Origin: Paulinella micropora
Lineage: Eukaryota; Cercozoa; Imbricatea; Euglyphida
DNA: 64,000 bases
Direction of reading: 5' to 3'
NCBI GenBank assembly: GCA_009731375.1
Contig: BJOX01000218.1
Coordinates: forward strand, 283,879-347,878
Of the stretch, positions 54,946 to 64,000 are shown in pieces. A program made the translations under genes and the position numbers. Below the pieces are notes generated by a model. It searched no databases, was not told the DNA's origin, and saw nothing but the letters and a program-made list of their open reading frames with translations. The number at the start of each line of letters is the position of its first letter. The first letter of the stretch is position 1.

Positions 54946-55363
54946 ATCAATTAAACTGATGTAAAAGGCTCGTACGATAACGACGTGGCACGAACTTACA
55001 AATTAGAGTAATGATTACGTCCACCAAAATAATAGCAATCCTGTAAGTCTGCTTCTTCGCTTGTAAATTATGATTACAACTAATTACTATGACCAGCCCA
55101 CGATAAACGTTAATAACTAGTATGCCCGTTCGCGATTCGACAATTGAGCTGACTGCCTCGTCCTCCTCTCCTTTCCGCTCTTGCCGCGTTGATAGATGGT
55201 GACTTGAGGTCACGCGCTTCAACTGCGCTCGAATTCAAATCGACGGAATCAACCAATGGACACCTATATAGAGACATCGCCTGCAAAGAAAAGACTCACA
55301 CTCACACAAAAGAACATCATGAGTGAACTCAGCGGAAATTTGAGGATTTTCCGTTAAGAAGGT
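54946..55363 (-). other. Probable 3' untranslated part of Copia element 2
   Basis: Non-coding text between the RNase H stop codon of element 2 (minus strand) and the nested element 1. CTATATAGAG near 55264 (plus strand) is the only promoter-like motif. If element 1 is removed, this continues into 46637-46463. Confidence 0.4.
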
Positions 55364-57400
55364 TCATGGTTTAAGAGTGATCATGAATTTACTAACCAAG
55401 TACTCAAATTGGTCCTTAGGTACATGTTTAGTTAATACATCTGCTATCTGTTTCTTAGTTCCTACTTTTACAAACCTTACTTCTTTATCACGTTGTGCGT
55501 GATGCATGAAATGTAGTTCAAGTGGTAGATGTTTAGTGCGTGACCCTGACATTCCTCTCTCTGCCGCTAAAATAGTTTGTGCGTTGTCCTCAAATAATTT
55601 TAATGGGCTTTTCTGTGCTACTCCTAATTCCTCCGCTATATGTCTAACTGCTAACCCTTCACGAATACATTCTACTGCTGCGAAGATTTCCGCATCATTC
55701 GAGCTTAATGCAATCCGTGATTGTCGTTTCGATAACCATGCAATTGGGTCACCTCCCCATAGAACTATATACCCTGTACGAGACTTTCCTCTCTTTTTGC
55801 ACACTTTATGTGCCGCATCAGGCCATAGAGTAATTCCGGGATATGTCTTTGCTTCCTGCGATGATTTCGGCCCGTGAAATGCAATACCTCGAAATGAATT
55901 CACTAAGTACCAAAAATTTCGTCCCAACATTGCATAAGTCACTCCGACGTCAACAGTCTGCATAACGCTAGCTGCATTCAAAGCTTGGTCTGCATCTCTA
56001 GTCATCTTAGTCAAAAATAGTAACTTTCCAACTAAGCTAGGAATGGAATGCTTCCTAAGTGCACTAGATTCCGACATAGGTTCTGGCTCCTGTTCTGCGC
56101 TAGGTGTGCTTAGCGGGCGTGCGTCTGCATATCCCTCGTCTTTCAAGATCTGTTTCTGATATCTCGTCTGATGTAACACAGTAGTAAAATGCGACCTCCT
56201 TCCTGTTCTATTTCTATACCCTTAAACTCTTTGGCTACACCTAGTCGTTTTAGGTGATAGAACTTTTCTAGTTCGCTTGGAAACTTATCATACGTACGTT
56301 CGTTAGGCGCCGAAAAGATTAGATCATCTACATGAAATATGCCAATGATTGCGTCTCTTATGGGTTTGCCTTTCTCAACGAACATACATAGATCTGTGTC
56401 TAGCAATCGAAATCCTAACTCTTCTAACTTTGGGGCCAAGATTTCATACCAACGTCTGCCTGCCTGTGGGGCACCATACAGAGCTCCATCTATCCTTAAT
56501 ATCATGCCATCATGACCTTCCCTGTCTAAACCATCTGGGGCGTACGCGTAAACAGGATGATTCATTCTGGCATTCAAGTAAGCATTTTTGAAGTCTATAC
56601 CATACAACTTGTGACCATGCCAAGCAGCTATCTTAGCTAAGAAAAGTAGTGATCGATGAGCTGCAGAAGGTACAAATAGCTGATATTGATTATAGCTGAC
56701 TCCTGGTTCTAGCATATCTCCTCTCAAAATTAATAGTGACTTGACAAACTTTCGTGCTTTATCATCAAGCTTGACTTTATGTACCCATGTCAATCTTACT
56801 ATCTTCGACACTCCCTTCTCTTTTGCTTCCTTGGGGCTTACCCAGGTATAGGTGTTAAAAGACTTAAGAGCCTCTATCTCTTTATCCATGCCTTCTTTCA
56901 ACTCCTTAGCCGTTAGCCCTTCGTCGACTATCTCTTTTGGCACACGTAGTGTGAGGTAGAGTAAAACTTCACTACTATCCTCTCCTAGTATGCTTTCCTC
57001 AGACGACTTGGCGTCTTCTACTTCACCGGGTGGATGGATTGGGTCTACTTTATACTTTTTGATTTCACTGTCTAACATCTTTTCAACTAGTCCGTAATCA
57101 AAAGATACAAAGTGACTTGGCTTGGGCTGTTTGCGAACTTTAAGTCTATCACCTTTCTCGCATGGTTTCAAAACTTTACCGGTTGGTTTAGCTTCTTGCC
57201 AACTGTCTCCACACTCTTCCTTCGCCCATAGTTCACCAAAAGCTACCGCTGGTACAACTACCTTGACATTTTCTAATGAGGTGTTTTCCTTGACTACCTT
57301 CTTAGTTGTGACTGGTTGTGTGTCCGGCTTTGCTGTCGTCCGTTCCTTTCTTTCTCGTTTCCCTCTCACTATGTTAGCTGTCGTGATTTAAAAATTGTCA
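55364..57400 (-). pseudogene. Copia element 2 reverse transcriptase and RNase H
   Basis: RVT_2 motifs are KLYGIDFKNAYLNARMNHPV (motif A), GALYGAPQAGRRWYE and the canonical IFHVDDLIFSAP. One frame change near 56165-56150 leads to LHQTRYQKQILKDEGYADAR. RNase H follows with SKRQSRIALSSNDAEIFAAV, RTKHLPLELHFMHHAQ and QIADVLTKHVPKDQF, ending TGA at 55364. One frame shift is the only break seen here. Confidence 0.85.
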
Positions 57401-57598
57401 CTTTGCTCCCATGTGAGGCCCTTGTTTGGCGCTTCTCCTTCCCTATATCTCCGGCTTGGGTGACTAGCTGAAGGGTCCTGCGCACTAAGCGATTCGATGG
57501 GTGTTACCCCGTCGTCCTGATCAACAACTTGGCTTTCGTTAGAGTCAATGGGAAGACCGAAATCTGGACCAGTGTCGTCCTCAACTCCTTGTTTTTCC

Positions 57599-58640
57599 TC
57601 ATGCTCTTCTGACCCCCTGAACTTTCTGTTCCGGTTCTGTCTCCGCTTGCTCAAGCTGTTCTGCATTGCTACTCTCCCCCTCAGATTCATCGTCCCATTG
57701 TACTCCTCTGGGTGGGTGTGTATCTTTTCCAACTATATAGGGGTTGAAACGCACGTTGCGTACGTTCGATATGACCTTGCGGCCATTCCAAACCCTGTAA
57801 AGCTCTTTGAAAACATCGTATCCCAAGAGCATTACACGTTTTCCCCTATAGTTTCCTTTGCCAACTTGCTTTCCGACATACATTACTCCCATACATCCTA
57901 TTGGTTTCAATTGCCGAATGGCCGGTTTGTAACCCAATTGGTTTCAGTTGCCGAATGGCCGGTTTGTAACCCAAACACTGCTCGAAGGGTGAAATCCCTT
58001 GACGTGGTCCGGTTGTAGCTGGCAATATGTTGTGTATTGTGGTAGCGGTGTGTTTCATCTCTGCCCAAAACTTAAGTGGAAGGTTAGCTTCATATTGCAT
58101 AGCCCTAGCTGGCCCTGCTGTTATGTCATTAACTTTTTCAGCTATCGGATTTCCGTCTTTGTCTCCTGGTGCTGAAACTTTCTAAATAAATTGCAATGGT
58201 TTCCACCATCCGATTACTTCCACGGGGGCAACGAGTGCGTTGTCACACGTGACAAGTTTGACCTTCCTACCGGTCTGTCGTTCAAACCACGCTACTGCCT
58301 GCTTAAGACACTCTACAAACTCGTTCTTGTGTCTTAAGTAAAAGTCTAAGATATAACCTGAATAATCGCTTGTTACACAAAACTTGTAGTACTTGCCATT
58401 GATGGACATTACTGCCTATGGTCCGGCTGTATCAACGTGCAAAATCTCACTCGTATAACTAGCTCTCCTAATCCTATTCTTCTTAAATCTGGGCAATGCT
58501 TTAGCCTTAGCCATCATACAAGCTTCACAATATCTACTAAATCTTCATTACCGACAAGCTTGCGGCCCAGTGCCTTGCCTAATGCATAGGTCTTCTTTAT
58601 AGCCTTATGCCCGCTGCACTGATGCATGATGTAGATGTCT
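57599..58640 (-). pseudogene. Copia element 2 integrase
   Basis: The zinc domain is HQCSGHKAIKKTYALGK (H-X4-H) with CEACMMAKAKALP reached after a frame change. The first catalytic Asp lies in ILHVDTAGP, directly followed by a TAG. The second is in KLVTCDNALV. Another in-frame TAG precedes GNPIAEKVND, which carries the Glu. The C-terminal part (MLLGYDVFKELYRVWNGRKV) is preceded by a tandem duplication of about 37 bp that shifts frame. It is inactive as assembled. Confidence 0.8.
57905..57978 (-). repeat. Tandem duplication of about 37 bp inside integrase
   Basis: TTGGTTTCAATTGCCGAATG... through GGTTTGTAACCCAA is present twice in a row with one difference (CAATTG/CAGTTG). It disrupts the integrase frame. 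Confidence 0.85.
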
Positions 58641-58767
58641 ACAGGCTTCTTATTTGCACTCTTCTCTGGATACATAGCATATAACACACATCCCTTACTC
58701 TCTCTATTCTCGCAAACTTTAGCTACTTCTTTCTTATTTTCTCTCTCCTTGGGGGTTCCCTCCCCAC

Positions 58768-59463
58768 TTACCCCGCCTTTGATTTCTTTACCTTGATCTT
58801 GGGCTCAAATCGTTTGTTAATGTCAAGAGGTTCGTCATATTCCGTGTCCCACCGGTATAGCATTCCCGGCGTCATTCTCCCCCTGACTATCACGTCACTC
58901 TCTTTCACTCTTATGAGGTGCTTTAGAATAAGCAACTGTCCGTTCTGGTGAATAACAGATCTGTGGTAAAAGTAATCCATGCTACCGGTTGAAACTATGT
59001 TCACAGGCACCCTTGGGTCGTACAACATTTCTTTCTTTACCATCACGGGTTTTCCTGTCCTATCTACACGGATCAATCTCGCTTCTCCCTTCTGGTTCAC
59101 TACGCTTTCTCCGTTTCCAGTGATCAGACTGACTGGGGCAATATCAGAGAGGTTGCTCAATATAGCTGTCGTGCAAGCTATGTCTCGTGACGATCCACTG
59201 TCTTGCACTATCATCCTCTCTTTCTTGCTTTTTCCCTTTCCTTCTGCTACCATCAGGTTATGCTCGATATCTTCCATGTTCTCCTTTTCTTTCTCTTTCT
59301 CTTTCTTGCTCGCCTCTCTTTCCTTTTTTTCCTTCTCTTCGTTCTCAGCTCTCTCTTCGTTGTATCGTTCCTCGTGCATCCAATCGTATTCTTCCCTCGC
59401 CTCTTTGTAATCTCTGTACGAAATTGGAAGTGATCTTTCTATTCTCATCTGTTCAGAATCCAT
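58768..59463 (-). pseudogene. Copia element 2 protease region
   Basis: A charged Glu/Lys-rich segment (EKEKKEREASKKEKEKEKEN) leads to the aspartic protease signature MIVQDSGSSRDIACTTAILS with the canonical Asp-Ser-Gly. SVIHQNGQLLILKHLIRV follows and is shared with element 1. The frame ends at a TAA near the end of the segment. Confidence 0.8.
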
Positions 59464-59502
59464 AGAGTCCTCTGTGTTTCCGGGGTCTTCATCTTCTTCT
59501 TC

Positions 59503-60200
59503 TCACGCTCCGTCTATGTCCCTTCTCTTCGCATCGAATGCTGACTTCTTTCTAGCTGCTGTCTTTGGTGTAAAGAATAGGTATGCGTCTTCTGAGTGTA
59601 ACTTGCGTAAATACGCATTCAAAGATCCCTCTGCCACTACCTCGTTGTGAATCTGGGCTAAGTGAGGCATAGACTCCACTAACTGCTCTGCAAAAGCATT
59701 TTGTGGTTGCATGCTAGGTCAAGAATACCATAATCCATCACGGATAGCATTTCTGTGTAGAATTCACTGTACTTGCCGTTCGGTTCGTAACATAACCCAT
59801 CTTTCACAGTTAGGTCTTTCAATCCATTCGACATCACAAACAACAAACGCTGTAATTCTGTCTTTTGGGGTCTCGGGTGTCCTTCACTGTGTCTCATCTG
59901 ACAATCCCAAATCGCTCTCTCTTTCTTCACTGACTCTTCTGATGCTGCTTTCAAACGTGCTTCTCTCACTGACTCTCTTGCTATGGGTGTAGTACCCGCA
60001 GCATGCGACAAAAACACGTCATTTATCGCCCAAAACACGTCTGTCAGTAGGTTGTCTGTCTCAGCTACCCTCACTCCATTCTCTCTCTTCACCTTCACTA
60101 CATCACCTGTCTCCTCATCCATGATGCACGTATGACTCAGCTAGCTTCTTTATATCCTCAAAGCTAATCACTTTGCCACTGTGTCCCCTCTTTTTACTGC
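59503..60200 (-). pseudogene. Copia element 2 gag-like region
   Basis: SSKKRGHSGKVISFEDIKKL (about 60190-60135) and, one frame over, MDEETGDVVKVKRENGVRV to 59679. A further frame, 59712-59503, carries AFAEQLVESMPHLAQIHNEV. Position before the protease makes this gag. No zinc knuckle was found, so the nucleocapsid part may be lost. Confidence 0.55.
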
Positions 60201-60487
60201 TCCCCTCCGTAGTTGTGCTTTGTTGACGCGTGGAGTTTTGCAAGTTGTGCTGTGGAGTGGGTGTTGTGTCTCCTGTCTATCCACTCTATCTACCGGGGAC
60301 GGACCTTTTGAGGGTTGTGACGGGGGCCATGCCTTGCCTTCAGCTCTTTTCCCCTGTCACACAGACACTGTTCTTGTAGCTTCTATCTATGCCTTAACCT
60401 CCCGCCGCGGCAGGCAGAGGCGAGGCAGGCGCGGCGAGGGTAGCGGGTAGAAGGAAAGGAGGAAGAGTGGAGTGTGGGGGCGAGCAC

Positions 60488-60572
60488 GGCGATAGTGCGC
60501 GGTAAGTCAGCGTCCGGCAAGACGACGAAGGGGTCGCTGCCGCCCAGCTCCAAGACGCTCTTCTTTATATGC
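60488..60572 (-). CDS. Aldehyde dehydrogenase exon in reverse orientation
   Basis: On the minus strand, a GGGTAG acceptor precedes HIKKSVLELGGSDPFVVLPD and ADLPRTIA before a GTGCTC donor, 85 bp in all. LELGG(S)DPFVVL.DADL is the cofactor and active-site-Glu segment of succinate-semialdehyde-type aldehyde dehydrogenases. The other exons of this enzyme lie just to the right but on the plus strand. The exon with the catalytic Cys, expected next in order, is not visible. Confidence 0.85.
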
Positions 60573-60889
60573 CTACCCATTCGCCCGCACACTGCCCCTG
60601 CCCTCTGCCCTTCTCTCAGGGGGGCGTACTTGGTCGCTTTCAAAACTGTGGCCAAAGTTGTGTCGCGTACGTTGCGACCGAATACACCTTGACTCTCTAC
60701 ACAGTTCCAAATTTGTTTCTATCATTATTCTCCCTGAAAAGAAAAAATTTGTTGAGCCATTACTTGCCAAATGAGCTTTACTTATTTTCATCGACCTGCT
60801 TGGCTGAATTTCTTCTTATGTTTTTTGTTCCTGTTTCTTTCCGTGCCCATGTCTCATGGTTTTGTGCCTCTTGTTCCTGTGTGTGCCAG

Positions 60890-61139
60890 GTCCAAGCGCT
60901 TCATTGTAGTCAACAACCAGGTGCCTTTCCAGATCCTTATAATTGACTCCTGTATTACAAAAGCCCTATTTTCGTTGCTGTCAGTATTGTCACTAATGGA
61001 GCCAGATGTCGTATGAATCAAGGGACTGAGCCATGTATTAATGTTATTGTGACTTTTTGACCACTATTATTTATGCCATATGTCGAGCGAGAGGGTGTTT
61101 GTAGGTGGAAGGGCTATTGGACTTGTTCACTCTCAATCA

Positions 61140-61186
<47 letters not shown>

Positions 61187-62588
61187 NNNNNNNNNNNNNN
61201 NNNNNNNNNNNNNNNNNNNNNNNNNNNNNNNNNNNNNNNNNNNNNNNNNNNNNNNNNNNNNNNNNNNNNNNNNNNNNNNNNNNNNNNNNNNNNNNNNNNN
61301 NNNNNNNNNNNNNNNNNNNNNNNNNNNNNNNNNNNNNNNNNNNNNNNNNNNNNNNNNNNNNNNNNNNNNNNNNNNNNNNNNNNNNNNNNNNNNNNNNNNN
61401 NNNNNNNNNNNNNNNNNNNNNNNNNNNNNNNNNNNNNNNNNNNNNNNNNNNNNNNNNNNNNNNNNNNNNNNNNNNNNNNNNNNNNNNNNNNNNNNNNNNN
61501 NNNNNNNNNNNNNNNNNNNNNNNNNNNNNNNNNNNNNNNNNNNNNNNNNNNNNNNNNNNNNNNNNNNNNNNNNNNNNNNNNNNNNNNNNNNNGGGGGGGG
61601 GGGGCAACAAACCGATGATTCGTGATTTGAAGTAGCGGGGCTTAGAGCTCACTTGCAGGGCACTGCTCCACACCTCCCCCCAGGCAGTTGCGTGCCAGAT
61701 TGACATTTCGCTTTCCTCCTAGAAACGCTCATCAATTTTTTTTGGGGATCGCCAGGCGTTCATAGATGGATTTGTGAAAGCAGTTGCAAATCTTAAGGTA
61801 TCATGACCAGACATGGTCTCATAAACCGACATCACCAAGTAAGAGACAAATAGGCTGCCAGTGAAGTGTGTGAGCTGACGCAGATACGCACCGATCTCAC
61901 TTTCAACAACAAAAAAGTGTTAAAACTTGAAGACGAATTTGGTTAGGTAGGTGATCCGCTGGCTGCTTCCACTAATATCAGTCCTTTAGCACGGGCAACG
62001 TACGCCCAAGCCATGAAGGTAAGGCACGCTGGCTGGCATGCACTTGTCATGCTACTGCTGCTGCTGCTGTTGCTGCTGCCGTCCAAGTTCCTGTCCCCGT
62101 GCCCCTCAGACTCGCGCTGAAGTGCCATGCACTCTGACTGTGTTTGCATTCTGCTCTTGATCCTTGCAATGCTTGGATCCTACCACACCATGCCTTGCTA
62201 AAACCCTGACCATCCGTGGCTGCGCTGGTCAATGCCTGCTGAGAAATGGTGTGAAATTGCACGCTGGCAGGACTTTGTTGTGGATGCAACCAGCAAAGGC
62301 GCGCAGGTCGCATTCATAAGGGAGATCTCTCTCTCTCTCTCTCTCTCCTGTTTTTTTCAATCCCTTCTGTTTTTTTCTTTCTCTCTCTTCTTTCTCTCTC
62401 TCTCTCTTCTCTCTTTCTTTCTCTCTTTCTTTCTCTCTTTCTTTCTCTTTCTTTCTCTCTTTCTTTCTCTCTTTCTTTCTATCTTTCTTTCTATCTTTCT
62501 TTCTATCTTTCTTTCTATCTTTCTTTCTCTCTTTCTTTCTCTCTTTCTTTCTTTCTTTCTTTCTCTCTTCCTCTCTTTCTCTCCTCAT

Positions 62589-62622
<34 letters not shown>

Positions 62623-62684
62623 ATCTCTCTCTCTCTATCTATCTATCTACCTATCTATCTATCTTCTTTCTTTCTTTCTTTCTT

Positions 62685-62749
<65 letters not shown>

Positions 62750-63468
62750 ATCTCTTTCTCTTTCTCTCTTTCTCTCACTGCTTCACACACATACATACAC
62801 ACATACACAAACGCAACACACGACACACTCTGATAGCACCCCACTGCGACGAGCCTTCGGGGCTCGGCGCTCTATAGGGTCGCTGGCTCTCCCTTGTTGC
62901 GGTCGTTCAGCACCCGCCTGGCTGCTGCCTTGCTTGCTCGCTGTCTCAGGTGCTGGTTGGTGGCACCGCCCCGGCAGGACTGGACGGGGCGGGCTCAGCC
63001 TACTTCCTGCCCACAGTCGTGGCCGGTCCTCGGCACGCGTGCTTGTGACCCTGCCTTTGCTCTACGCTCTATCGCCGCTTGTCCGCCTGGCCGTCATCCA
63101 GGAACAGTCCAGCGCGACAATATGCAGAGAGAGAAGGAGAGAGAGAGAGAGAGAGATAGAGAGAGACAGAACAACAAAGACACGTAGTATGAAAAGAAGC
63201 TTTAGTATATGAAGAAGAAAAATACATAAAGAACCTGGTATGATTGTCTTGAAGAACGAATTTTCCTCTTGCGTTTGGCACCAGGCGCATGTTTCTTCTG
63301 CTTGATCATACATGCTCTGCTGGCTACAACTACTTCTGCTGCTGCTTCTGCTTCTGCTGTTACTACTACTACTACTACTACTACTATTACTACTGCTGCT
63401 GCTGCTGCTACTGCTACTGCTACTACTGCTACCACTGCTACTACTACTACTGCTACTACTACTACTAG

Positions 63469-63508
<40 letters not shown>

Positions 63509-63556
63509 TACCACCACCACCACCACCACCACTACTACTACTAGTACTAGTACTAG

Positions 63557-63616
<60 letters not shown>

Positions 63617-63631
63617 TACTCTTACTACTCT

Positions 63632-63697
<66 letters not shown>

Positions 63698-63713
63698 CAC
63701 CACTATCACCACC

Positions 63714-63781
<68 letters not shown>

Positions 63782-63905
63782 CACTATTGCTGCTGCTGCT
63801 TCAGGGGTGGCCCCAGGCATGCGGATGTGGGACGAGGAGGTGTTTGGGCCTGTGGCCGCTTTGATTTGCGTCAAGGACGTGGCGGAGGCCGTGCGTGTCG
63901 CCAAC
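60890..63905 (+). CDS. Aldehyde dehydrogenase, C-terminal half (six exons, runs on past window)
   Basis: Exons with GT-AG edges and matching phases are 60890-60920 (SKRFIVVNNQ), 61756-61797 (AFIDGFVKAVANLK), 61947-62018 (VGDPLAASTNISPLARATYA), 62271-62306 (DFVVDATSKGAQ), 62950-63025 (VLVGGTAPAGLDGAGSAYFL) and 63805-63905 (GMRMWDEEVFGPVAALICVK). Order and spacing fit the family from just after the catalytic Cys to the EEVFGPVA motif; PLAR to KGA spacing equals the family's 16 residues. The enzyme oxidises an aldehyde to an acid with NAD(P)+. The LELGGSDPF type suggests succinate semialdehyde as substrate, which is inference. The 3' exons are beyond 64000. A gap at 61187-61592 lies in an intron. 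Confidence 0.9.
61141..61604. repeat. Poly-C / gap / poly-G in ALDH intron
   Basis: A C run of more than 40 enters the gap at 61187 and a G run leaves it at 61592; opposite homopolymers flank one gap. Confidence 0.9.
62322..62780. repeat. CT/TTTC/TATC microsatellites in ALDH intron
   Basis: CT, CTCTTTCTTT and TATC arrays fill most of the intron between exons 62271-62306 and 62950-63025. The long frame across them is not coding. Confidence 0.95.
63335..63800. repeat. CTA/CTG/CCA trinucleotide array in ALDH intron
   Basis: CTA repeats with CTG, CCA and CTT variants run to the acceptor of exon 63805-63905. Confidence 0.95.
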
Positions 63906-64000
63906 GTGACCCCTTTCCCTATCCTTGCTGCTGCCCACTCTCCTGACCTGTTGCTTCTGACCCTCCCACTTTTGCCTCACCCTTGCTGCGTTGCCCTGCT

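Larger units (their letters stand above)
55364..60380 (-). mobile_element. Copia element 2, decayed, minus strand
   Basis: In minus-strand order, gag-like text (about 60360-59503), protease (59463-58768), integrase (about 58640-57600) and reverse transcriptase/RNase H (57400-55364) are all recognisable. They are broken by several frame changes and stops. The 5' LTR is not visible and the 3' end is probably displaced by element 1. Protein motifs show it is a relative of element 1 (shared IHQNG..., PQAGRRW). Confidence 0.85.

Noticed and set aside
46966-59463. Alternative genetic code, suggested by in-frame TGA, TAA and TAG in Copia genes
   Set aside because: All three codons also appear as natural ends (host genes end in TAA, piggyBac in TAG, element 2 RNase H in TGA), and frame shifts accompany the stops, so decay or error explains them better.

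Overview
This is a window of a nuclear eukaryotic genome. Host genes have many short exons with GT-AG introns, repeats include LTR and DNA transposons and a tRNA-headed SINE, and nothing looks bacterial. I cannot name the organism; a microbial eukaryote or simple alga-like lineage is a guess. Simple repeats are extreme (TATC, TACA, CT/GA, TA, TTA and TAG arrays up to about 840 bp). There are 23 runs of N, most of them abutting poly-G/poly-C or microsatellites, so exons are missing and some reading frames are unreliable.

Layout. (1) 0.6-4.5 kb, plus strand: a multi-exon host gene of unknown function. (2) 5.4-9.6 kb: a DNA transposon (CTAA duplication) split by a nested gag-only LTR retrotransposon (192-bp LTRs). 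(3) 10.1-13.0 kb: a piggyBac-type transposon with one intron in its transposase. (4) 14-25.8 kb, minus strand: a RanBP2-zinc-finger/BTB protein gene whose introns hold degenerate tandem copies of its own exons, plus a deleted Tc1/mariner element in TA repeats. (5) 26.0-36.8 kb, plus strand, divergent from the BTB gene: a BAH-domain gene whose intron repeats an exon end together with its splice donor. (6) 36.9-46.4 kb: poorly recognised coding debris on both strands. (7) 46.6-54.9 kb: a complete 8.3-kb Copia element (397-bp LTRs, AGTAG duplication), apparently nested in the 3' part of a second, decayed Copia element read on the minus strand (55.4-60.3 kb). (8) 60.5-63.9 kb: an aldehyde dehydrogenase gene on the plus strand with one conserved exon lying on the opposite strand.

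The most interesting signals are: five independent cases of exon echoes (decayed tandem copies of exon edges inside neighbouring introns); a SINE family with a tRNA-like head and a proven 13-bp target duplication; nested transposons with exact target duplications; a partial MYND-type zinc finger inside the Copia element; and the inverted aldehyde dehydrogenase exon. No CRISPR array, rRNA or intact tRNA gene was seen.
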